Assembly: GCA_037952775.1 (NCBI GenBank)
Contig: JBANAY010000004.1
Span: 15,128,001-15,192,000 of the forward strand
Direction: 5' to 3'
From: Clonostachys chloroleuca
Taxonomy: Eukaryota > Ascomycota > Sordariomycetes > Hypocreales > Bionectriaceae
DNA length: 64,000 nucleotides
In this document: piece by piece, positions 44,512 through 56,204 of the stretch
How positions within the stretch are numbered: position 1 is the stretch's first letter
Layout of the letters: the number at the start of each line of letters is the position of its first letter
Position numbers and translations under genes: made by a program
The notes under the pieces: generated by a model
What the model saw: only the letters and a program-made list of their open reading frames with translations
What the model was told of the DNA's origin: nothing
Database searches by the model: none

Positions 44512-47436
44512 ATGTCGAAGGGCCGCGTCTGTCTGTGAGTCTTGCCCAACCATGACACTGAACACTCCAGCCGCGCTCTCCTGCTAACATTCCACTTCAG
44601 CGCCTACTCTGGAGGTATCTCAGCCCAGCATAGCTCAATCGCTTACCTGCGGATAGCTGACAATGAATGAATCAGGGCTTGACACGAGTACCATCCTCAA
44701 GTGGCTCGTGAACGACGGGTACACCGTTGTCGCTTGCAACATCGATGTGTAGGTCTCCACTATTAGCTCCCAAGGTATTTGAGGTCGCGCCACTGACAAG
44801 CGCAGCGGTCAAGAAGAGGACTGGGAAGATGTCGAGAAGAAAGCTCTCGCGGTCGGTGCCGAACGCATGGTCATTCGCAACAAACAGAAGGAATTCGTGG
44901 AGGATATCGTGTTCAGAAGTATTCAATGCAACGCAATCTACGTGGGTTCCTCAATCTCATTGATTCACTTTGGGGCCTCTCGGTACTGACTATCAATAGG
45001 AAGATCGATATCTTCTTGGCACAAGTCTGGCTCGCCCAATCATTGCACGAGAGTGAGTTTTTTTCCCACTTCCATTGGCAGTGCTACAGCTCCTGAACCG
45101 CCGGAAATATTCCAAGGGGCAGTCGCGAGGGGGATCCGCATTGAAGAGTGAGACGGTTTGCTGACCTCGCTCCCAATAGGCTGGTCAATGTTGCCAAAGA
45201 GTTCAACTGCGACTACCTGAGTCACGGATGTACTGGTGAGTAGTGCATAAACACGGGTTTCAGTTCTGTCTCTGACATGATTGGAAATAGGCAAAGGAAA
45301 TGACCAAGTTCGATTGTATGGATTCGCCTTAGATCTTGCACTTTAGGAAAATGTGGCTAACATCTGATGACAGTGAGCTTGCCTGGCATGGTACGGTTTC
45401 CGCTTCACTCATTTGTTTACTGGGATCCAACTTTATCCTCATCTCGAATTGAACTAACATTTCGAAGCATTGGCGCCCGGTATCAAGATCATTGCTCCTT
45501 GGAGAATTCCCGAGTTCATTGCCAAGTTCCAGGGCCGGGCAGATCTGCTCGAGTACGCCAGGGTCAACAACATCCCTGTTTCGTCCACTCCCAAGGCCCC
45601 TTGGTCTATGGATGCCAATCTCGTAATTCTTCTCTTTTCCAGGTTGACGATGCGCAGTCGCTAACAATTTCGGGAATATGTAGGTGCACTGCTCCTACGA
45701 AGCTGGCATCCTCGAAGACCCCAACCGTGAGCCTCCCAAGAATCTCTGGACGATGACTGTTGATCCGGTTGATGCTCCTGACAAGCCATACCACTTTTCC
45801 ATCGACTTCCAGAAGGGTATCCCTGTCAAGGTCACAACCGAAGATGGCAAGGAGGCTACTGACTCTGTTGAGTTATTCAAACTCCTCAACAAGATCGGGC
45901 ACGACAATGGGGTGGGAAGGATCGATATTGTAGAAGGGAGGTACATTGGTACGTATTTTTTGCCTTTTTTGTGCTCTTTATGGTGTTTTGAGGGCATCGC
46001 GAGATGCAGCTGTTCTTCTTAACCTCGAGATTGATGGTGGAGTTGGCATTTGGGTTGTACAAAGCCACACTCGGCCGAGTCCAGCCGAATCCCCACCCTG
46101 GTCCGAATCACGCCCACTAGTACATCTTTAGGTGGGTCAGCTTCACAGCCATTACTTCACGTCGGAAGAGAGCTGTTCAGAGCTTCAGCAATCACTCGTT
46201 GCGGCAAAAGATATGTTGGTCGTGGCTGGAGCAATCGCTCGTCGCAACAGAGGACTGGTCAATCATGGCCACACCAATCACTTGATCAAATAGCAGACGT
46301 GGAGATCCAGCGCCCCCCATAACAATCTCTCATCGCGACAGCAGACAGCCGGGTCAGCTACACATCGATTAGTCGGCTCGACGGGAGACAGCTAGGTCAC
46401 CTTCACAGCAATCGCTTGTCTTGAAGGCAGACGTGTATGTCAGCTCCAGCTACAGCTACGCAGCAATTCCTCGTCGCGACGGCACACAGCCAGATCAGCT
46501 TCATAACAACTCGTCTTTACGCTAGACAGCTGGTCGGCTACGCAGCTATTGCTTGCCATTGCAATAGGCGCGTTGTTTGCTTCGCAGCGATAGCTCGCCA
46601 TAGGAGCAGACAAGGCACACGAGAGAGGGTAGTTGTGATAGCTGAACGTGTTTTAACGTATCAAAAGGTTTCTCTCTTGGCATACTAACCTCATATGATC
46701 TGAGTAGGAACACCATACCAAAGGACATACTAGTGGGCATGATTCAAACGGACCGGGATTTAGATTGGACTGCACTTCCCTAAGCTCTATGCTCCCTGAA
46801 CGTTCATTTGCGCTGACACTTTTTTTTAAGGCTTGAAGAGTAGGGGTTGTTATGACAGTCCCGGCATAACTTTAGCACGACTCGCTCACAGTAAGAACAA
46901 TTGCCTTTTCTTGGATGTGTGACGAATCTAACTCACAGCTCCCAGTCGACCTTGAGGGCCTCACCTTGGATTCGAAGGTTCGCGAGCTTCGTGATACGTT
47001 TGTCACTACTGCCTGGAGCCGACAGTTGTACAACGGAATGTACTTGTGAGTGTTCATCCAGGGTTCAAATTCCAAAGAGTTAAATACTAATAACTGGATA
47101 GCTCTCCCGAGCGCGAATTCGCGGAGAACTCGGTCATTTTTGCCCAGGAGGGCGTCAACGGTACTGTCAAGATGATGGCATACAGTAAGTCTTGTGGCAA
47201 AAACCCCCACCTCAAAATTTATAGCCAAGAAAAGCACTAACGTCACCGTGACAGAGGGCAACGCCTACACAGTTGGCCGCAGCAGCGAGACTAGCAACCT
47301 TTACAGCGAGGAAGATGCTTCGATGGATTCGCTCGATACCTTTTCTCCCCTGGACACGAGCGGTTTCATTGCTATCCAGGCCATCCGACTTCGAAAGTAC
47401 GGCGAGGCCAAGATTGCACAGGGCAAGACACTGTAA
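44512..47436 (+). CDS. argininosuccinate synthase
   Basis: This enzyme joins citrulline and aspartate with ATP in arginine biosynthesis (cytosol). About a dozen short introns and one long one interrupt the gene. The first exons are tiny: MSKGRVCL, then AYSG, then [19 protein letters not shown], which together form the ATP pyrophosphatase P-loop AYSGGLDTS. Further blocks are [64 protein letters not shown] and a C-terminus ending in KIAQGKTL. Length is about 420 residues, normal for the family. The intron after GRYIG spans 45949-46830 (882 nt), far longer than the others, and contains a degenerate minisatellite; splicing resumes at [11 protein letters not shown]. Reading through the donor would stop at 46022. 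Confidence 0.95.
46130..46620 (+). repeat. degenerate minisatellite inside the long argininosuccinate synthase intron
   Basis: A unit of roughly 45-50 bp recurs about ten times with heavy divergence. Recognisable parts are GTCAGCTTCACAGC, AATCGCTCGTCGCGAC and AGCAGACAGCC in that order, for example near 46135, 46185, 46225, 46325, 46395, 46455 and 46545. It occupies most of the 882-nt intron and has no coding potential of its own. Confidence 0.6.
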
Positions 47437-47762
47437 ACATTGAAGGGCGTGGAAAATTTACTGATAGCTAGCTTTGGGGGAGAAAAAATATGACATGTCA
47501 GTTGTTGGGACGATTTGGTACCTTCGATCTAGTAATAAGAGCCTACATGTGCGAGACGCCACACAAAAGCACAACAGGTCACAAAAGGATGACATACACC
47601 CAAGATAAATAAGATTGAAGTGTCCATGTTGTTTTCGTAGGCAACAAGAAGAAGAGGTTTCGGCATTTTCTCATCATTTTCTTTTCCGACATAACCTTGG
47701 ACTTATTCTCAAGGTATTGGTTTCGTCCTTTCCGAGGAGTTTCTCAACGCAACTCTTATTCG
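47437..47762. other. intergenic between convergent genes
   Basis: This is a 3' flank without coding sequence. Confidence 0.6.
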
Positions 47763-50326
47763 TTAAATGCCGATGCCTCCGTGTAGCCTCCTCATGTGCG
47801 CATAGCAGGCCGAATCTTCATCGAACGTAGCTAGGCATACCCAGCAAATATGACAACTGCATCCTTTGCAAGTCATGTGATTGCAGCCGTCAGTCTTCTC
47901 CATGGAGGTTTCGCATCTCGGGCAATCTTGAATCCCCAACTCCTTCTTTACCTTGCTCAAGGCCTGGAGGTCGCCAGAGGAATCTCCCATACGCTGCGCA
48001 CAGGTGACGCCAGGATGAGAGGTGTGGCAGGCTGCGCAAATGGAGGCCAGACACTTGTCGCAGGTAAAGGTTGCCGGGTGTTTCTTCGTCTTGGGGACAA
48101 CACGGTAGACCTGAGAGCAATCAGGAGTGGGGCAATATCGGAGTTGGTCTGGATGACGTTGAACAAACCACCGAAAAGATGCTTCAAGGATGTCCTCGAA
48201 TGTCTCCGATAGAAGAAGGTTGCGGATTTCCGCAAGCTCAAATATGTGACCGCACTGGTCTGAGTTTCCAACGCAGGTGATGCAAAACTGCAATGGAGCC
48301 GATGCTTGTGCTTGACACATGTCGATGAAGCAAAGACCGCAGTAGGTATGATTGCAAGAAGTGTGGATCGGCTCATCAGCTTCACAAAAACAAACCGAGC
48401 ATTCCGTCTCTCCCCTTTGGCGTTCCCCTGAGAGTTTTTTTTGTTTTGATGCGACAATGGATTTGGCATCGGCAAAGTCTCTCTCAGATCCCTGAATTAT
48501 AATACATCTAGATTCCCTGTCAAAAGAGGCCTTGTCGCTTCCTAGCTGTGATTCGAGTGCTCTGAACCCTCCGTCCACGGCCCATCTAAAATCGGGCTCC
48601 TGACTGAGCGAAATAAAGTGTTGAGCAGAAATCGTCTCTTTGATGAGACGATCCAAAGCTTTTGTTGCCAAAGCCTGAGGTGCTTCAGCACCAAAGACAC
48701 GAAACTGGGAAGTCTGCATGTCACGAATGATAACGACACCCAACTCCTCCTCAACCATCTTGAGTCTTTTGTAAGATTCTCGACTGATCTTGGATCCTGG
48801 GTATAAGATAGCCTTTCCATCTAGTCTCATCACCTCTCCGGCAAGAATGACATCGAGGTCTTGTTTTGCCTTCGCGACGGACTCGCGGTCTCTACCTTCG
48901 AGTTTCAGGACGCGATAGAAGCCACGTGAAGGAAAGGCAAAGAAATAAATATATTGACGGTCCCAAGAGCTCTTGTTAGAGTTGATTCGCTGCTGAATGA
49001 CGTCGTATACACGTGTCGATACTTTGAACCTCACCGAGGTGACGGCCTCGACAAACAGTTTGCTCGAATCGCAGAACGGCAACCGCTTTCCATCAAGGGT
49101 CGATGCGGCATGGTGGGCTTGAGATTCTTCCAGGAAAGTCGCATGGGCTTTGACTCGCATCCCTTTTGTTGTGTCAGAAACCTCCCATTTCTCCAGTGGC
49201 CCAAATTCATAAAGCATGGACTGGATCAAGGTCGAATCAATCTCCATGTCAGCGACATAATTCATTTCCCCTATTTCAACTCGGCGAGGCCTGTCCAGTT
49301 TCGGAATGGCCTGGATGATATCTTCCTCCTTGATAGTCTCAGGCAAACCTGTTAACTTGACCATCCAGCTCGTTTCACTTTCTTGGTTCTTTTGAGGGGT
49401 GGGTGGATAAGCCATGACTTTCGCTTTGTTCACTTTCACTTTTCCAGTACGAAGCTTCTGTTGAAGCCTCGAAGCGATATGCTTATTATCAAAGAAGAGA
49501 TGCACTGCTCGGGTTGGTCGATGCCACGAACATTGCACCTGTCTACAATCAACTTGGCGAAATTTAGACCCCTTTGGCAGCGGCACGGGTATAGTAGCTA
49601 CCTCGAGGTCTCTAAGTGTGATGCAGGTGCCTAGCTTTCTGCAAGCTTCCTTTGAGAACAATGGATCTTTGACTTTGACTACAGCAGTGCATTTTGTAGA
49701 GTCGGTGTGTTTCGTGAGGCGCACGTCGTTTGGCGATATGATCAAGTCTACATCCGAGAGCAAATGTAAGACGGATATGGCCGATGAATCACTCGGGAGG
49801 TTTCCGATGCGGATGGCGGAAAAGTCAGACGGTAGAGATACTCGATCAGTGGTTGCTCCATTCCCAAACTCAGCCCAGGCTCCTCCAAATTCTCGAGTTG
49901 AATCGTCGATGATCTCGTCATCCTAAAGTAACTCTGTCAGCGTTTGTCAAGTTAGTTAGGAGGTTAAATCAACAGTACCCTTGACGCTGTGGCTTCTTCT
50001 CTACCCTTCGTATTCTCATGTAAGAAGGTGCATGACCCTCCCTTTTTGCAATGGCCCTTAGCAAAGAACCGGCATGGTTTCCGTGATAGTTGTCTCAAAG
50101 TCCCAGGTGTCTGGGGGGCATGAAGAACCTGTCGCTCATTATCGAAGAGAAAATTAGGATCCCAATTATGTAGCCTGAATGGAGTTGGGGTTGTATGCAA
50201 CTCTTCACGTGCCCCAAGGAGCTGATTAGGTCGTGGCGGCAGTTGACGAGGCAGTGGCTTGGGCCGAGGCTGTGTCTGTTGCTGAGGCTGAGGCCGGGGA
50301 GTCTCACGAGTAAAGGCGTTACCCAT
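47763..50326 (-). CDS. CCCH zinc-finger RBR-type E3 ubiquitin ligase
   Basis: Exons 50326-49979 and 49922-47763 (intron 56 nt) give 835 residues and phase closes. The first exon is Pro/Gln-rich and ends with a CCCH finger (CRFFAKGHCKKGGSCTFLH, residues 85-103), usually RNA-binding. A long middle part has KH- or RRM-like alternating blocks (MVKLTGLPETIKEEDI) that I cannot assign firmly. The C-terminal 215 residues are a complete RING1-IBR-RING2 module. CSVCFCEADEP begins RING1, CPTPDCSQVYR lies in the IBR, and CPRCETSMEKTDGCNHMTC is RING2 with its catalytic cysteine region. RBR ligases form a ubiquitin-thioester intermediate. Targets are unknown; RNA-linked ubiquitination is a reasonable guess. 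Confidence 0.88.
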
Positions 50327-50656
50327 TATGGATCGATAGCAAGGGTAGCGGAGAGCATAGAGAGCGATGTTATTTAAGATGGTCCAAGATCTCCCTTTAT
50401 ATAGAGGAGGGGGGCATTGGGTAGAATCAGGCATCAAACGGAACGTGACAGCTCAATCACTAATTGCTGCGGGAGGCCAACCATTGTGACACTTAGCCAT
50501 CCAATGGCTGATTAGATGCATCGCTCGAGCAGTCTTTTCATTTGTAGGGACTGCAAACAGGGATCTGAGCCAATCAGATGATTAGAAACGCAAGACACAT
50601 GATTTTTGGCAACAACTATATAGCGATAGAAGTACCAAGAAAATAGAATTGAGGTC
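50327..50656. other. promoter region of the RBR gene, no gene
   Basis: This 330-bp interval precedes repeat copy B; no coding frame is seen. Confidence 0.55.
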
Positions 50657-50882
50657 AACAGCAATGGAAGCTGCTAGAGCCCGACAAGTCAAAGCAATGA
50701 ATACGGAAGCTTAAAAATAGCCTTTCCTAGCCCAAGAAATAATCATACAGTAGGAAAATTCTATGAACCTTCAATACCGATAACTCACTTGCCGTCAGGA
50801 CGAGCAGCTCGTTGAATGACTATAAAGCTACCTTCTTTCACCTGGCTTCACACTCGTCTTACACCAATCCAAGCACTTCAAC
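50657..50882 (-). repeat. decayed dispersed-repeat copy B
   Basis: The segment aligns by eye with copy A (18843-19037) over about 195 bp. Its lower end, 50657-50710, aligns with coding sequence at 17171-17226 (AACAGCAAT...GCAATGAATAC) at about three-quarters identity. On the minus strand it contains stops. I read it as a fragment of the same family as the 17.1-18.1 kb gene. The flanking interval 50883-51143 has no gene. Confidence 0.5.
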
Positions 50883-51143
50883 CTTGGTGGCCAGGGCCAG
50901 ATCACTGCAGTCATTCAGAAGAACAAGTAGATCGAACGAAGAGAGGAAGGGGTTAGAGGAGATATTATTGATAGAAATGCTTTCAAGCTTCAAAAACACG
51001 GTGGGAGGTATCATTGCAATTACCCAAAATGTACAACCGCTTGTGAGATCAAACTAACTATTGATAACCAGTTTCATATTATATGCATCCGTAGGCATAA
51101 TATTACTTAGGTCCAAAACCTGGGATTGCACGATAATGAGCGA

Positions 51144-52869
51144 TTATTCCTTACGATCCTTCATCTCCTCGGGAATCCTTTGATCAATTGCCCTTTCATT
51201 ATCCACCGCAGTCTTTCCATCGATGGCGGCAGCGATTGCCTCCAGACTATGTCCAGACGTCTCGGGGAAAAACTTCCAGACGCAAAAGATCTCCACAAGT
51301 AGCCACCCCACGTAAACGCCGTAGTACTTCCAACCCAAGTTTTGCAGACCAATTGGGTTGACAAACACATTTAGAAAAACGCCTCCCTTGTTAAAGATCA
51401 TGAGAACCGAGAATCCTTTGGCTCGGATAGGGTAGGGTAGGATTTCGACAGGGTAAGAATATAGCAGAGCGTTGAATGCAAAGTTGAAGAAGGGGTAGAA
51501 TAGGAACAGCATGGCAATGACAACATGGCCAGCGGTCTTGTTTCCACGCTCGTTAAACAGACCCGCACAGAGTGTTTGAATGCTGAACACCACAAACATA
51601 CCAACTGTCGACACAATGAAGTGGGTACGTCTCTTGAGACGGCCAGAAATAATGGCAGACGCGACAGCCGTGATCCAGTTCCAGATGTTGAGACACCCAT
51701 TGATGATGTTCTTATCACTTGCATCGGTGATACCGACCGTCTCCAAGATTCGGGCGATATAGTATGAGACCAAACCATTCCCTGACCACTGGGAGAAGAT
51801 GCCCAGCATAACGAGGACCATGACGCGGCGACGGTTGCCGGGGGTTGCGATCATTGTCTTCCAGGTGGTTTTGTTGGCGACCTCCGCCTCGATGACAGCA
51901 CGCATCTGTCGGAACTCAGCGTTCACAAACTCGGAATCTTCATCTCCCTCGGCGTGATATTTGACCAATATAGCTCTGGCCTCCTCGGGCCGGGACTTCG
52001 CAATCAGGAATCGAGGGGATTCTGGGACGAACCAGATACAGCAGGCCTGCACCAGGGCAGGGGCGGCCTGGAGGTATGAAGGGATGCGCCACGACCAATT
52101 ACTTTCAATTCTGAACGTTCCAAATGTTGTCCATGCGGCGAGGATAGCTCCAAGGTAATACGACGTTTGGTATAAAGACGTAGCGACGTGTCGATGCTTG
52201 GGATGGGCCAATTCGCCGATGAGTACCGGCGCAAATGTGTTGGCAAATACGAGACCGAGGCCTATGATGAATCGGGAGGCGATAAACATGCCGACTAAAG
52301 GAGACAAGGGTGTCAATTAAGTGTATAAGACCAGTGGGATTCTTTTAAAACTTACTATGAACTGATGCTCCTTGAAGCACACCCCCAATGATCATGATAA
52401 TAGTTCCCAAAAAGATCGCCCATCGACGACCAAAGCGGTCCCCAATCGGACTAAGGAGTGGTGTGGTAGTAATTGCACCGAGACCGAGGATGGCAGTCGT
52501 GATACCGAGAATGCTGCCACGAGGACTATTGAAATCTGGGAGTTGGGTTAGCCTTAACAAGGCGACATTGGAGAACAATGGGACCATACATGTATCCCAA
52601 GCAGGAACGGCCTGTAGACCGTTCATCATGGAGCTATCGAATCCCAGGGTGACAGCAGGAAGTAGACATCCTGAAGCCATGAGGAGGTAGAGTTTAAGTA
52701 AATTTGGGCATTTATAGAAGGCTGGACATTTCGCTGCTTCCTGTTGAATGAAGCTATCAAGTTCTTCAACAGTCTGACTGGGACCAGTACCCAATTTCTC
52801 GGAATGGGAGGCCACAGTTGGTTCCTTCCCAACCGATGATACTCTTTCAAGAGTAGTGGGAGCCGCCAT
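51144..52869 (-). CDS. MFS sugar transporter
   Basis: Exons 52869-52590, 52535-52356 and 52294-51144 (introns 54 and 61 nt) give 536 residues with closed phase. It is a 12-helix sugar porter. Seen motifs are GFDSSMMNGLQAVPAWDTYFNSP after helix 1, DRFGRRWAIFLG between helices 2 and 3, PESPRFLIAKSRPEEA after helix 6, and FFPETSGHSLEAI after helix 12. The subfamily resembles fungal lactose/cellobiose-type or hexose permeases. The start at 52869 is the first ATG in frame. It is divergent from the GH3 beta-glucosidase, with a zinc-cluster regulator beyond, so uptake of a beta-linked disaccharide or glycoside is likely. Confidence 0.9.
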
Positions 52870-53427
52870 TGGAATGATAGAAGATGAATTGCTTGTCAAC
52901 AGCAGTAGGGTTTGATGTTCAGATTCTGTCTAGGATCGTCATCGTAGGATGCCATGCCGGCTTTTATAGACTGAAGCTATTGAGTCTCTTGGTTAAAAGT
53001 TGCCCGGAAAAAGCTCCCCAGTCCTCCCCAGACCTGGTACCCCACGAGATGTCACCTTCTCCACGTGGTCATGCGCTGATTTCTGGGGTGTGTTGCCGGA
53101 AGAAAGTCTAGGGATTCGGAGCGAGTAGTTTTAGGACTAAGTCAACCAATCATAACACGACTCTGCCGATATGGGGCCGAAGGAGAACCGGCGATCAGCC
53201 AATAGAATGCAACCAAGGCCGAACGCCCCCGATTTATATGAACCGGGAGGAGCACAATTCTCAATTCAGCGGGGAAGCTCATGCAAAATCAAGAAACAGG
53301 GGCGCCATGACCGACTCAAAGAGCACGCAATAAATAACGAAAGCTACATAAGTGGTCTAGGCCCGTCCGTTGACGACCAACCCATGATGGAATCAAAGAC
53401 GCTTCCATAATTGCTTCGGAAGGAAAT
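52870..53427. promoter_or_regulatory. divergent promoter of sugar transporter and GH3
   Basis: This 558-bp interval separates the two starts and has no coding sequence. Several CCG/CGG elements, potential zinc-cluster half-sites, lie at 53167-53195 (CCGATATGG, GGCCGAAGG, ACCGGCG) and near 53240 (ACCGGGAGG). Which one, if any, is used cannot be told from one promoter. Confidence 0.35.
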
Positions 53428-56107
53428 ATGAGCTACACAGTAGTAGATATCCCATCCCTTGTCTCTAAGCTTACGCTTGAGGAGAAGATCTCTCTGCTTG
53501 CCGGAGTAGATTGGTGGCGCACATTCTTTGTCGACAGAGATGGTGTGTTGGTGCCTCAAATCAAGGTAAGTCAATAACACTAATCCCCTGGCCACGTCCC
53601 CTGCTAATATCGTACCAAGTTTACAGATGGGCCAAACGGTGCCCGTGGCGAGAGCTACGTGTCTGGCATCAAGGCCGCATGCTTTCCCTGCGGAACATCA
53701 CTAGGATCTACCTTTGATTCTTCCATCCTTGAAAAGGTCGGTGCAGCAGTAGCAAAGGAAGCACTTACCAAATCTGCCAGCGTGTTGCTCGGGCCGACCC
53801 TGAACGTCATTCGTTCTCCTCTGGGAGGCCGAAACTACGAGACATATAGTGAGGACCCCTTTGTTTTGGGTGTTCTAGCTGCGGCTTACGTTCGCGGCTG
53901 TCAGGCTGAGGGCACCGTTGCGGCGACGCCGAAACACTTTGTCGCCAATGATGCTGAAAACCAGCGTACCACACTCAGCGTCGAAGTCGATGAGCAAACG
54001 CTGAGGGAGATCTACTTGAAGCCCTTCCAACTTGTTGCTAAACTGTCTGATCCTTGGTGCTTCATGACGAGGTATGTCCCGAGATGGTAGTGGTCCGAAA
54101 CAACTGTATAGTCTGACAACATGTAGTTATAACCGAATCAATGGCGAATACGTTGCCGACAGCCGTGACCTAGTCACAAACGTTCTCAGGGAAGAATGGG
54201 GCTTCAATGGTGTTGTTGTATCCGACTGGATGGGCACTTACTCTGTTGCTCCTGGAATCAATGCAGGTGTAGACATCGAGATGCCTGGTTTGCCCAAGTG
54301 GAGGAAGAAGGACGCGGTTCTCAAGCTCGTCGAAGACGGCCAAATTTCGAAAGAGACAGTTGACGAAAGTGTCGTTCGCATCCTAGAACTTGCCAAGAGG
54401 CTCGGTCGTTTTGAGGACCCTACCGAGCCCCCTGAGCGGGAGGTTCAAGACGCAGAGCGAGATGCCCTCATCGAAACGTCCGCAGCTGAAGGTATTGTGT
54501 TGCTGAAAAATGACAACAACGTGCTTCCGATACCCAAGGGCGCTTCTGTTGCCCTTATCGGACACCATGCCACATCTGTCGTGTTGGGAGGCGGCGGCAG
54601 CGCAAGGGTTGATGCTTTGCACGCCATTACCCCTGTAGAGGGTTTCGAGAAACGAGGCCACCCTACCTCTGTCGCCCTTGGTGTCCCTGTGTTCGGTGCC
54701 ATTCCCCATGCAGATCCCTCCATTATATTTGCGCCTGGGAGTGCTGAGAAGAGGGCTGGGTCAGTCAAGTTGGAGTGGTTCAATGGCTTGAAGGTTGGAG
54801 AGAACAAGGTTCACGAGGAGACTCGCCCTCAAGCCGAGTACATGATCAAGGAAAAGTGGCCCGACTACCTGGACCCAGTTGAGTATTGCACTCGTATTAC
54901 ATTCGACCTTGTTGCTCCTTCATCAGGCGATGCGATGTTCGGAGTCATCAGCACCGGTGCAGCCAAGTGCTACATTGACGACGTCCTTGTATTTGAACGT
55001 GTTCAAGAGACCAAGTTACGGCCCGAATCATTCTACTTCTTCAAAAAGCAACTTGAGAAAAGGTTTACCTTCAAACAAGAGGCAGGACGACGTTACAAGA
55101 TTAGACTTGAGTCTTGGGCTTGTGAACCCAAGATTCTCAACGCCGCACCTCTGTTCGGCAAGATGTTCCAAGGAAGCGCTGTCCGATTCCACGAGCAAAT
55201 CAACATCGACGATTGCCTTGACGAGGCAAAGAGGGTAGCCAACGCTTGTGACTATGCCGTCGTTTGCGTTGGTAATACAAATGAGATTGAGTCAGAAGGC
55301 TTTGATCGTGATACCATGGACCTCACCCCCGACCAATACAAGCTTATCAACGCCGTTAACTCTGCAAACAGTAAAACTGCTGTTGTGAGCTTCTGTGGTG
55401 CGCCCGTTAGTCTGACCCAGTTTATCGATTCCACACCTGCTGTTGTGCAGGCTTGGTTCCCTGGACAAGAGACTGGCCACTCAGTCGCGTCTGTGCTTAC
55501 TGGCGCTGTCAATCCCAGTGGGCGACTGCCCCTTTCATGGCCCAGGAAGCTGGAAGATAACTCTTCATTCAAGAATTTCCCCGTAGGAGAAGATGGTATT
55601 CTTAAATACGAGGAGGGGCTTGATGTTGGCTATCGTTGGTACGATCGCAAGGCGAGCCCCGATCCGCTCTTCCCCTTCGGCTACGGTCTCTCGTACTCAA
55701 AGTACGTCATTACGAAGGCTGAGATCGATGGCCAGCGATCCATTACTGATGCTAAGAGCACCATCACAATCAAGGCCCAGATTGAAAATATTGGGCCTTA
55801 TGATGGGAAGGCCGTGGTACAGTTCTATATTGCATCCCCCGAGGTGGCCCAGCCCGCCGATGGATCTTTCCAGAAGCGACCTGTCAAGGAGCTTCAGGGC
55901 TTTTCTAAGGTTGAAGTCGCTGTTGGGCAAACCCAAGAAGTATGTGTGGAGTTAGATAAGTACAGTGTCAGCATTTATGATGCACAGAACAAGCGCTGGC
56001 AAGCAAGAGAGGGAGAATATTCTGTACTTGTAGGCTTATCTAGTGTTGATATCTCTCAGAGCGTTTCATTCCGGGTTGACAAGGAGTTCACTTGGACAGG
56101 GCTGTAA
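53428..56107 (+). CDS. GH3 beta-glucosidase with PA14 insert
   Basis: Exons 53428-53565, 53620-54071 and 54127-56107 (introns 54 and 55 nt) give 856 residues with closed phase. The GH3 N-domain shows FTDGPNGARG, LGPTLNVIRSPLGGRNYETYSEDP, TPKHFVAND and the nucleophile aspartate in VVSDWMG (about residue 230). A PA14 carbohydrate-binding insert lies at roughly residues 400-540 (EWFNGLKV..., DDVLVFERV), splitting the C-domain, where NTNEIESEGFDR should carry the acid/base. A fibronectin-III-like end follows. No signal peptide is visible, so it is probably intracellular and acts on imported glycosides. That fits the divergent sugar transporter and the downstream regulator. Confidence 0.93.
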
Positions 56108-56204
56108 TAGAGAAATTTAGATACGGAGTGAATATGTCGAGATCAACTTTAGTTTATAGAAATTATAGGTACAATATAGTCATAGAGAGTTGATAAAATA
56201 CTAC

